From NCBI GenBank assembly GCA_964581565.1, contig CAZOOZ010000005.1:62001-126000 (forward strand): DNA of 64,000 nucleotides, given 5' to 3'. Below, in pieces: positions 35,106-42,241 of the stretch. The stretch is from UBA1433 sp964581565. Its GTDB lineage: Bacteria; Bacillota; Clostridia; Eubacteriales; UBA1433. Within the stretch, counting starts at the first letter, position 1. Every line of letters begins with the position of its first letter. Below the pieces are notes generated by a model, which was not told the origin of the DNA, did no database searches, and worked only from the letters and a program-made list of their open reading frames with translations. The translations under genes were made by a program, and so were the position numbers.

Positions 35106-35135
35106 ATAATACATGATTTTATGTTTGTATGTCAA
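35106..35135 (-). promoter_or_regulatory. Promoter of the structured RNA
   Basis: On the minus strand TTGACA (35135-35130) and TATTAT (35111-35106) are 18 bp apart. Transcription would begin near 35099. Confidence 0.7.
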
Positions 35136-35219
35136 GTAGTATATCAGATGTTAGATGTTTAATCGTTACTTTAAATAGTATAAAATATTATAAAAAACAT
35201 CATTTTAATATATTTTTTA

Positions 35220-35265
35220 TTGTAAAAATAATATATGTCAATTATAATAAACCTAACGTACGTTA
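35220..35265 (+). promoter_or_regulatory. Promoter and palindromic operator of the TetR gene
   Basis: TTGTAA (35220-35225) and TATAAT (35243-35248) are 17 bp apart. The perfect palindrome TAACGTACGTTA lies at 35254-35265, right over the expected transcription start. This is a textbook autorepression layout. Confidence 0.78.
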
Positions 35266-35280
35266 AGAAAGGTTCTTGCA

Positions 35281-35856
35281 ATGTCGGATACAGAATTAAA
35301 GGATAAAATAAAAAAAATTGCGGTAGAGTATTTTAATAAAGATGGTTACAATGGGGCTACAATTCGCACTATTGCCAAAGAAGCAGATTGCTCGCTACCA
35401 ATGATTTATTATTATTTTAAAAGTAAAAAAGAATTATTTCATGAAATCATAATAAAAGATTATTTTAACTTACTAAAAAAACAAGCAAAGCAAGTCAACG
35501 CAAATAATATTATAGATTTTTACACACAGCTTATCTATCAAACTAATCATTTAAGTGATTATGATAAAAAAATCTACCGTCTCGGCATAAAGGTATATCT
35601 AACATATGAGGGTGATCATGGATTAAGAGAAAGTATGGTTAAATGGGAAAAAATAATGCAGCAAACACATTATAAATTGATACTTTCACATTTGAGTTCC
35701 GGCAAGAATGCCGCTTTGACTACGCGCGTATTGGTCCGTCTCATGGATAATTCAATAGAAAGTATTGTTGTTAGAGATCGATATTTATCCGAAAAAGATA
35801 TCAGGGATGAACTCTCTGTTGTATTATCAGGCTCAATTATGCTTAACGATCGTTAA
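35281..35856 (+). CDS. TetR/AcrR-family regulator
   Basis: The 191-residue protein has a standard N-terminal TetR HTH (AVEYFNKDGYNGATIRTIAKEADCSLPMIYYYFKSKKELF) and a helical C-terminal ligand/dimer domain with no motif I can tie to a ligand. It is flanked by palindromes with the same TAACG..CGTTA core, one at its promoter and one at its 3' end. It probably represses itself. A target other than itself is not clear from position, because the gene downstream is convergent. Confidence 0.9.
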   Translation: MSDTELKDKIKKIAVEYFNKDGYNGATIRTIAKEADCSLPMIYYYFKSKKELFHEIIIKDYFNLLKKQAKQVNANNIIDFYTQLIYQTNHLSDYDKKIYRLGIKVYLTYEGDHGLRESMVKWEKIMQQTHYKLILSHLSSGKNAALTTRVLVRLMDNSIESIVVRDRYLSEKDIRDELSVVLSGSIMLNDR

Positions 35857-35866
35857 GCATAATTGA
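35833..35866. repeat. 34-bp perfect palindrome at the 3' end of the TetR gene
   Basis: Positions 35833-35849 are the exact reverse complement of 35850-35866. The centre, TTAACGATCGTTAA, resembles the promoter operator TAACGTACGTTA and contains the stop codon. It lies between convergent genes, but neither strand has a T run after it, so it is not a normal terminator. A third half-site, CTAACGTT, follows at about 35867. A second operator is the likely reading. Confidence 0.7.
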
Positions 35867-35878
35867 CTAACGTTGATA

Positions 35879-36727
35879 TTATAAATTTTTTAACCATATA
35901 TTCATGTTTTCAAATTGTCCGCATATATGGCAGTGGTTTACTAGCCTGCCCCCATATTCATAACCGTGTTTGGCAAATACGATATTGATTCCGGGTGAGA
36001 TAGATCGTGCAATGCTGTAGAGAACTTTATAGTTTCTTTGTTTCATTTCTTTTTCCAGTTCATAGATAAGTCTGCCCATTAATCCTTCTTGCCTATGTGT
36101 ATCATTTGTAGCGCAGTCTGTAATTTCGGCATTTAAATTCTGCTCATCCATATCGGCGGATGCGGCACTAACGATGCATCCATCATAGATTGCCACTTTA
36201 AAGAATGTGTTGTGATCCATTGCATGTATGATATAATCAGGATCATTTAATGGGGTAGGATACGTTTCAAAAACGTTATCATAAAGACATCCAAGTTCAT
36301 TTGCATCCTCTTTTTTGGCGTTACGTATAATGTATTGATTTTTGATGTTATATAAAAAGTCTTCTTGCAGGTATTCTCTGGCTTTTATTAAAACTTCTTC
36401 CTCTTCGGGAATATGATTATTGATTTTTCGTTTTGGCGATAAAAATTTGGAAAGAAAATAACCGTCTTTACCATGCAGAAGGCCCGCTATTTTGGCTTCT
36501 ATTATAAATCCTTGTTCTTTGAAAATATCTAACTGATCTTTTTTGGTAACGCAAAATAGCTTTTCCAATCTATGTTTTGTTATATCTGCATCTAATTTAT
36601 CAAGCAGTTCTTTTAATTCTCCAAAAAGAGAAATGATTTTTATTCTTTGATTAAACCTGTCAATAATAACTTTTGAAATTCCTTCGGACAATTTAATTTC
36701 TTTGCTCTTTATGGCATCCTTTTTCAT
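35879..36727 (-). CDS. ablB: Putative beta-lysine N6-acetyltransferase
   Basis: AblB acetylates beta-lysine to N-epsilon-acetyl-beta-lysine, a compatible solute known in methanogens and some bacteria. The 282-residue protein has an N-terminal ~130-residue region and a GNAT domain: YIIRNAKKEDANELGCLYDNVFETYP near 130; EITDCATNDTHRQEGLMGRLIYELE near 200; and the family-typical SIARSISPGINIVFAKHGYEYGGRLVN and FENMNIWLKNL at the C-terminus. AblA (lysine 2,3-aminomutase) is normally next to it but is not in this window. Start 36727 follows AGGAG. Confidence 0.85.
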   Translation of the reverse strand: MKKDAIKSKEIKLSEGISKVIIDRFNQRIKIISLFGELKELLDKLDADITKHRLEKLFCVTKKDQLDIFKEQGFIIEAKIAGLLHGKDGYFLSKFLSPKRKINNHIPEEEEVLIKAREYLQEDFLYNIKNQYIIRNAKKEDANELGCLYDNVFETYPTPLNDPDYIIHAMDHNTFFKVAIYDGCIVSAASADMDEQNLNAEITDCATNDTHRQEGLMGRLIYELEKEMKQRNYKVLYSIARSISPGINIVFAKHGYEYGGRLVNHCHICGQFENMNIWLKNL

Positions 36728-36759
36728 AATGGGCTCCTAAAATGATTTGTCTATATAAA

Positions 36760-36789
36760 ATATTAGCAGTTTTTTTATGAATTATCCAA
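36760..36789 (-). promoter_or_regulatory. Possible ablB promoter
   Basis: On the minus strand TTGGAT (36789-36784) and TAATAT (36765-36760) are 18 bp apart, about 33 bp before ablB. Matches are moderate in an AT-rich region. Confidence 0.4.
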
Positions 36790-36919
36790 TTTTGTATACT
36801 ATTTTAATAAACAAAAAATGTTCTAGAGTAAATATTTGAGAAATAGCATGGATTATGTTAATCTAAAAATTAAAGAATATTTTATGTTATTTATATATAA
36901 ATAAGCTTAGGAGGTAAAA

Positions 36920-37963
36920 ATGAATCAATTTTTAAATCAAGTCTATTTTAATAATAAAGTGTCCGATTATCTTCTTTTTATAATGGTTTTAGTAGTCGGG
37001 ATTATTATTACTGCTATTATAAAAAAGATACTTGTAAAGCAAATGAGCAAAGCAGCAGAAAAAACAAAAACAACAACCGATGATGTTTTAGTTCAAGTAA
37101 TAGAAAAATACAGCATGCCAGTTATGCTTTTAGTTATCTTGCATTTCAGTACAGGAATTCTCAATTTAAGCAGTCCACTAAATAAAGCCGTAAACATGAT
37201 CATATTAGCCGGCATCATTATTTTGGGAGCAATATTTGTCTCAGCAGTAGCAGTAGTTATGTTTAATAAATATTGGGAAAAAAATGAAAAGAATTTAGGC
37301 GCAGTAAGCAGTAGATGGATGGAAAAAGCAATTAAATTTATTGTTTGGCTCATCGCAATATTTTTATTCATGGAAAATGCAGGAATCAAAGTAAATACCC
37401 TGCTTGCCGGACTCGGTATAGGCGGTGTCGCGATCGCCTTTGCAGCACAAGCCATACTTGCAGATGTTTTTGCATTCTTTTCCATTATATTTGATAAACC
37501 TTTTGAAGTGGATGACTTGATTTTAACGAACGGGTATATGGGAACTGTGGAGCATGTTGGAATAAAAACAACCCGGCTACGCAGTCTTGCAGGAGAACAA
37601 TTGGTTTTTTCAAATGCAACATTGACGAATTCATCTCTGCAAAATTATAAAAGAATGGAAAATCGGCGTATACTATTTAAAATAGGAGTCACGTATGACA
37701 CATCAAGTGAACAGTTAAAAGAAATCCCCGGTTTAATTAAAAATCTTATTGAAAATGTTGCGTGCACAACATTTGATAGAGTACATTTTTGTGAATTTGC
37801 GGATTTTAGCTTGAATTTTGAAATTGTTTATTATGTCTTGAGCAGTGATTATTATGTATATATGGACATTTTGCAGGAAGTTAATCTGCGGATTAAAGAA
37901 GAATTTGACAAGCGAGGTATTGAATTCGCATTTCCGACACAAACGCTTTATTTGCAAAAATAG
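36920..37963 (+). CDS. MscS-type mechanosensitive channel
   Basis: The 347-residue protein has three to four N-terminal helices, and the pore-lining TM3 pattern NTLLAGLGIGGVAIAFAAQ near residue 160 with its Gly/Ala packing. The cytoplasmic beta domain follows (FDKPFEVDDLILTNGYMGTVEHVGIKTTRLRSL; FSNATLTNSSLQNYKRM). It would release solutes on sudden osmotic downshock. A strong TAGGAGG site precedes it. Lying near opuA and ablB, it is consistent with an osmotic-stress neighbourhood. Confidence 0.93.
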   Translation: MNQFLNQVYFNNKVSDYLLFIMVLVVGIIITAIIKKILVKQMSKAAEKTKTTTDDVLVQVIEKYSMPVMLLVILHFSTGILNLSSPLNKAVNMIILAGIIILGAIFVSAVAVVMFNKYWEKNEKNLGAVSSRWMEKAIKFIVWLIAIFLFMENAGIKVNTLLAGLGIGGVAIAFAAQAILADVFAFFSIIFDKPFEVDDLILTNGYMGTVEHVGIKTTRLRSLAGEQLVFSNATLTNSSLQNYKRMENRRILFKIGVTYDTSSEQLKEIPGLIKNLIENVACTTFDRVHFCEFADFSLNFEIVYYVLSSDYYVYMDILQEVNLRIKEEFDKRGIEFAFPTQTLYLQK

Positions 37964-37980
37964 TATAGTTTAAAAAATTT

Positions 37981-38012
37981 TTTAAGTTGATTTAAGGTTC
38001 CTTTCTTACACT
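37981..38012 (+). promoter_or_regulatory. Response-regulator box and promoter of the alarmone synthetase/two-component operon
   Basis: TTTAAGTTGA (37981-37990) and TTTAAGGTTC (37991-38000) form a 10-bp-period direct repeat at the -35 position. A -10-like TACACT lies at 38007-38012. The same layout, with identical distances, occurs at 40734-40765. OmpR-type regulators bind such direct repeats, so the regulator encoded in this operon is the likely binder. Confidence 0.72.
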
Positions 38013-38049
38013 GCATGTAGATATGAATCTTTAGCAGGAGAAGTTGCAA

Positions 38050-38742
38050 ATGGACATCCATATTATTAAAGAAGACGAGGAAACAATAAATTTCTATAAA
38101 GAGCATTACGATTATTTAAATCTCGCTATTGATAATCTGTTTCAAAAAATAGAGAAATTCAGGACGTTGGAAATACAGAAAGGGCTTGACAGAGATCCGA
38201 TTGACAGTTTTAAGAGCAGAATCAAAACCGCTCAAAGCATGAAAGACAAACTGCGCAGATATGGATTTGCAATTACTTTAGAAAATGCAATGAAATCAAT
38301 CTATGATGCGGCGGGTATTCGTATACTTTGTACTTTTTTAGATGATGTCTATTATGTGGCTGACTTTATTCAAAATTCTTCCGGCATAAAAGTACATGAA
38401 ATAAAAGATTATATCGCCAGACCTAAACCAAACGGATATCGTAGTTACCATATGATTGTAGCGGTCGACGTAAATTGCGAAGGAAAAAAGAAGAGCGTAT
38501 ATGCAGAAATCCAAATCCGTACGATTGCCATGGATTGCTGGGCAAGCCTGGAACATCAGCTAAAATACAAAAAAACGATTTGCTATGAAGATATGATGAT
38601 CAAAGAATTAAAGCGATGCGCAGATGAAATAGCGACGGTTGATTTAAATTTGCAAACGATAAGGTATATTATAGATTCGCCAGATAATGGAGTATATAGC
38701 TTAGGAGGAAAAAGCTATGAAACTATTGCTCGCAGAAGATGA
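38050..38742 (+). CDS. Small alarmone synthetase (RelA/SpoT synthetase domain)
   Basis: The 230-residue protein has only the (p)ppGpp synthetase domain and no hydrolase or TGS/ACT domains. Key parts are FKSRIKTAQSMKDKLRRYG near 55; DAAGIRILCTFLDDVY near 90; ARPKPNGYRSYHMIV near 122; and YAEIQIRTIAMDCWASLEHQLKYKK near 150. It transfers pyrophosphate from ATP to GDP or GTP. ATG 38050 is 9 bases after CAGGAG; a TTG at 38044 is too close. Its 3' end overlaps the response regulator by 26 bp, tying alarmone synthesis to that two-component system. Confidence 0.93.
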   Translation: MDIHIIKEDEETINFYKEHYDYLNLAIDNLFQKIEKFRTLEIQKGLDRDPIDSFKSRIKTAQSMKDKLRRYGFAITLENAMKSIYDAAGIRILCTFLDDVYYVADFIQNSSGIKVHEIKDYIARPKPNGYRSYHMIVAVDVNCEGKKKSVYAEIQIRTIAMDCWASLEHQLKYKKTICYEDMMIKELKRCADEIATVDLNLQTIRYIIDSPDNGVYSLGGKSYETIARRR

Positions 38743-39394
38743 AAAAGAATTATCCAATGCGCTCGTTGTCATATTAAAACACAATAATTATTCTGTAGAT
38801 GCAGTCTACGACGGGCAGGATGCCTTAGATTATGGGCTGTGCGGAAACTATGATGCCATTATACTTGATATTATGATGCCGAAATTAAATGGGCTGAGTG
38901 TGCTTGCCGAGCTTCGCAAACAGGGAGTAATGGTTCCGATTCTAATGCTGACAGCAAAATCAGAAACAGAAGATAAAATCAAAGGTCTTGACATTGGAGC
39001 GGATGATTATTTGGCAAAACCATTTGCAACAGGAGAATTGCTCGCCAGGCTACGTGCGATGACCAGACGTAAAAGTGAGTTTACGCCTAATATTTTAAGT
39101 ATGGCCAATATTAATCTTAATCGTCAAACATATGAATTGTTTTCTGATGATATGTCTTTTCGATTGGGTAATAAAGAATTTCAGATGATGGAAATGCTCA
39201 TGAGCAGACCGGAGCGTCTCATTTCCACAGAACAATTCTTGGAAACTATTTGGGGATATGATTCAGATGTAGAGATTAATGTCGTCTGGGTATATATTTC
39301 CTATCTGAGGAAAAAACTTCTTATGTTAAATGCAGATTTGGAAATCAAGGCTGCAAGAGGAATGGGGTATACATTGGTGCAAAAAGATGATTAA
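38717..39394 (+). CDS. OmpR-family response regulator
   Basis: The 225-residue protein has a receiver domain with the acidic pair near the start (LLAEDEKEL), the phosphorylated Asp in AIILDIMMPKLNG near residue 52, and Lys in DYLAKPFATGE near 102. A winged-helix DNA-binding domain follows (about 130-225). AGGAGG lies inside the end of the preceding gene. It likely binds the TTTAAG repeats upstream of this operon and the VTC operon. Confidence 0.95.
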   Translation: MKLLLAEDEKELSNALVVILKHNNYSVDAVYDGQDALDYGLCGNYDAIILDIMMPKLNGLSVLAELRKQGVMVPILMLTAKSETEDKIKGLDIGADDYLAKPFATGELLARLRAMTRRKSEFTPNILSMANINLNRQTYELFSDDMSFRLGNKEFQMMEMLMSRPERLISTEQFLETIWGYDSDVEINVVWVYISYLRKKLLMLNADLEIKAARGMGYTLVQKDD

Positions 39395-40616
39395 CAAACT
39401 GAGAAGAAAATTTATACTCATAGCTACCGCCTCTCTCGCTTTGGTTATTGTTGTGTTGATTGCAACAAGCAGCATTATCAATTACAGGCAGATGGATCAA
39501 AAGGCAAATGAGCTTTTGCAAATGATCACTGAAAATGAGGGCGAGTTTCCGACTACAACAATTGAAAAAAAAGAGCCGAGGGAAGATGAAAGCTATCAGA
39601 GAATTACTGAAGAAACACCGTTCCAAACGAGATATTTTACTGTTTGGACGGATGAAGTTTATGCTGTAACGAAAACCGATGTAAGCCATATTGCTGCAGT
39701 TACAACGCAGCAGGCAAGTCTCTATGTTAATGAGATACTGCAAGAAGATCAAAATATAGGCTACTATGGTATTTATAAATATATGGTCACTGAAAAGCCA
39801 TACGGATATATCATTGTTTTCATAGATGAACGTATGAATATTGAAACATTTCAATCGACTTTATTTACTTCGTGTTTGATTGGGGCAGCATGTTTGCTTG
39901 TGGTATTCTTGTTAATTTCCGTTTTTTCAAAACGTGTTGTCCGCCCTGTTGCGGAAAGTTTTGAAAAACAAAAACAATTTATCACAGATGCAAGTCATGA
40001 AATCAAAACACCTCTTGCAATTATTTCCGCGAATACAGATGTGTTGGAACTGAGCACAGGAAAAAATGAATGGATTCAAAGTATACGCAATCAGACGAAG
40101 CGGCTTGATCATTTAGCAAAAGATTTATTGACATTATCAAAACTGGAAGAAGGCAGTATATCTTTAATGTTTAACGAGTTTTCAATCAGCAAAGCAGTAT
40201 GGGAGAGTGCCGCTGATTTTGAACCGCTTGCGGAGCTAAAAAATAAATCCTTTACGTATACGATTCAGCCTGACTTATCATTATATGGGCAGGAAAGCGC
40301 TGTCCGGCAGCTTGTATCACTTTTGTTGGATAATGCAATCAAGCATTCGGATGATGAAGGGAATATAAATTTATCACTAAGTTCATCAGGTAAAAGATGT
40401 AAAATAAAAATATGCAATACTATAAGCCAGATGCCGTGTGAAGATTTGAACCGGCTTTTTGAGCGGTTTTACAGAGCAGATGCCTCACGTTCCCGCAACA
40501 GCGGAGGCTATGGGATAGGTCTCTCGATTGTAAAAGCAATAGCCGCTTGCCATAAAGGAAAAGTGACGGTTCAAAAACAAGGGGAGAATATGATTTGTTT
40601 TACTGTTATTTTGTAA
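39387..40616 (+). CDS. Sensor histidine kinase
   Basis: The 409-residue membrane kinase has TM1 (about 10-32), an extracytoplasmic domain of ~125 residues rich in Glu and Thr, TM2 (about 160-182), and then the kinase core. The core has the H-box FITDASHEIKTPLAII near 208, N-box LLLDNAIKHSD near 315 and G-box NSGGYGIGLSIVKAI near 375. It starts at 39387, overlapping the response regulator by 8 bp; the frame is open upstream only as overlap. The signal sensed is unknown. Confidence 0.95.
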   Translation: MINKLRRKFILIATASLALVIVVLIATSSIINYRQMDQKANELLQMITENEGEFPTTTIEKKEPREDESYQRITEETPFQTRYFTVWTDEVYAVTKTDVSHIAAVTTQQASLYVNEILQEDQNIGYYGIYKYMVTEKPYGYIIVFIDERMNIETFQSTLFTSCLIGAACLLVVFLLISVFSKRVVRPVAESFEKQKQFITDASHEIKTPLAIISANTDVLELSTGKNEWIQSIRNQTKRLDHLAKDLLTLSKLEEGSISLMFNEFSISKAVWESAADFEPLAELKNKSFTYTIQPDLSLYGQESAVRQLVSLLLDNAIKHSDDEGNINLSLSSSGKRCKIKICNTISQMPCEDLNRLFERFYRADASRSRNSGGYGIGLSIVKAIAACHKGKVTVQKQGENMICFTVIL

Positions 40617-40630
40617 TATAACAATAGATA

Positions 40631-40666
40631 AAGTCCTGTTGGCACGAAAAAGCAGGGCTTTTTTTA
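40631..40666 (+). terminator. Intrinsic terminator after the histidine kinase
   Basis: AAGTCCTG (40631-40638) pairs with CAGGGCTT (40653-40660, one G-U), followed by a T run. Confidence 0.82.
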
Positions 40667-40733
40667 TTTCATGTATAAATAAAAATATAAATATAAACTT
40701 TATTAAAAATATGTAAAAAATAAGTAAAGTTAT

Positions 40734-40765
40734 TTTAAGTAAGTTTAAGGTTTGCTTTCTACAAT
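40734..40765 (+). promoter_or_regulatory. Response-regulator box and promoter of the VTC operon
   Basis: TTTAAGTAAG (40734-40743) and TTTAAGGTTT (40744-40753) form a direct repeat with a 10-bp period. TACAAT lies at 40760-40765. From the second TTTAAG to the -10 is 16 bp, exactly as in the copy at 37991-38012. The -35 is replaced by the box, which suggests activation by the response regulator. Confidence 0.74.
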
Positions 40766-40796
40766 AAAAAAAACATTTTAATAGATGGAGTATGCT

Positions 40797-41531
40797 ATGA
40801 ATACAGACAATATTCAATATAAGTTCAAACGTCATGAACAAAAATATATAGTCGAAGAACAGAAATATATTATTTTAGAGAAAGAATTGAAAATTCGTTG
40901 TAAACCGGATCAATTTGCAAATACCACTATCTGCAGTATCTATTTTGATACGCCCAATTATTATTTAATCCGACGTTCACTCGAAAAACCGGTCTATAAA
41001 GAGAAATTGAGACTGCGAAGTTATGGACAGTTTTCAAAGGAAGATCATGTTTTTGTAGAGTTGAAGAAAAAATATAAAGGTGTGGTCTACAAACAACGAA
41101 TTGATATGTCGGTAGATGAAGCGAGTGAATATTTATCTGAAGGCAAAAGACCGAGTGAGCAAAACCAAGTAATAAAGGAAATCGATCGACTTTATAATTT
41201 ATACGGGCAGTTAAAGCCAAAGATGTGGATCTCTTCACACAGGACGGCATGGCAGGGAATCGGTGAAGATACAGCGCTTCGCATCACTTTTGATCGTGAT
41301 ATCTTATGGAGAGAAAATCAATTAAATCTTGAAGAAGGTATTTGGGGAGAACCCATTTTTGTACATGGCGAGCGCATAATGGAAATAAAATCTCCCCAAG
41401 CTCTGCCTTTTTGGCTCGCAAGATTGCTCAGTGAGCTGGAAATCTATCCGACATCATTTTCAAAATATGGCACTGCATACAAACAAAGCATTCTTAATAA
41501 GACAACAAACAGGGAGGGAAAAAGATGCTAA
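40797..41531 (+). CDS. VTC-domain polyphosphate polymerase-like protein
   Basis: The 244-residue protein is a single VTC catalytic domain: FKRHEQKYIVEEQKY at the start; CSIYFDTPNYYLIRRSL near 42; EKLRLRSYG with basic tunnel residues; and VFVELKKKYKGVVYKQRI near 82. Later blocks RITFDRDI and MEIKSPQALPFWLARLL supply the acidic and basic ligands. In yeast Vtc4 this domain makes polyphosphate from ATP; the bacterial copies are usually annotated as polyphosphate polymerase-like. ATG 40797 is 6 bases after GGAG; ATG 40785 overlaps that site. It overlaps the next gene by 7 bp. Confidence 0.88.
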   Translation: MNTDNIQYKFKRHEQKYIVEEQKYIILEKELKIRCKPDQFANTTICSIYFDTPNYYLIRRSLEKPVYKEKLRLRSYGQFSKEDHVFVELKKKYKGVVYKQRIDMSVDEASEYLSEGKRPSEQNQVIKEIDRLYNLYGQLKPKMWISSHRTAWQGIGEDTALRITFDRDILWRENQLNLEEGIWGEPIFVHGERIMEIKSPQALPFWLARLLSELEIYPTSFSKYGTAYKQSILNKTTNREGKRC

Positions 41532-42217
41532 ATGAATTTTTCAATAATTTTTTAACAATAGAAAGTGCGGAATCATCTATTTCTATGACAACATTCATGC
41601 TAACAACCATCTGTTCCTTGGTTTTAGGTGTGATTGTTGCCCTTTTCTATATGTATCGAAACCGCTATACAAAAAGTTTTGTGATGACTCTGGGGTTGCT
41701 GCCTGCAATTGTGCAGATGGTTATTATGATGGTTAACGGCAATGTAGGAACAGGGATCGCCGTCATGGGTGCGTTTAGCCTGGTAAGGTTTCGATCGATT
41801 CCGGGAAGTGCGAGAGAAATTGTAAGTATCTTTTTCGCTATGGCAGTCGGGCTTGCAACAGGAATTGGATATATCGGGCTTGCGATGATGTTTACATTGA
41901 TTTTAGGGCTAGTCAGTATGCTGTACAGTATTTTTAAATTTGGAGAAAATCGTAACAAAGAAAAGGAACTTCGTGTTACGATTCCAGAAGATTTGGATTA
42001 TACAGGTGTTTTTGATGATCTGTTCAAAAAATATACAAAAAACAATGAGCTCATACAAGTAAAGACATCAAATATGGGGAGTCTTTTTAAATTGACGTAT
42101 TATATAATCTTAAATAATGAAAATGAAGAAAAAGCATTTATAGATGAACTCAGATGTAGAAACGGGAATCTTGAAGTGCGATGTGGAAGAATTAATGCGG
42201 CCGGGGAAGGACTGTAA
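41525..42217 (+). CDS. DUF4956 membrane protein
   Basis: The 230-residue protein has about four helices in its first ~140 residues and a soluble C-terminal ferredoxin-like domain. The block GAFSLVRFRSIPGSAREIVSIFFAMAVGLA in two parts near 78-108 is characteristic of DUF4956. Such genes commonly follow VTC-domain genes. It may export or channel the VTC product, but this is inference. It overlaps the VTC gene and has GGAGGG upstream. Confidence 0.86.
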   Translation: MLNEFFNNFLTIESAESSISMTTFMLTTICSLVLGVIVALFYMYRNRYTKSFVMTLGLLPAIVQMVIMMVNGNVGTGIAVMGAFSLVRFRSIPGSAREIVSIFFAMAVGLATGIGYIGLAMMFTLILGLVSMLYSIFKFGENRNKEKELRVTIPEDLDYTGVFDDLFKKYTKNNELIQVKTSNMGSLFKLTYYIILNNENEEKAFIDELRCRNGNLEVRCGRINAAGEGL

Positions 42218-42241
42218 AACTTTTTAAGAGAGGAAGAAGTT

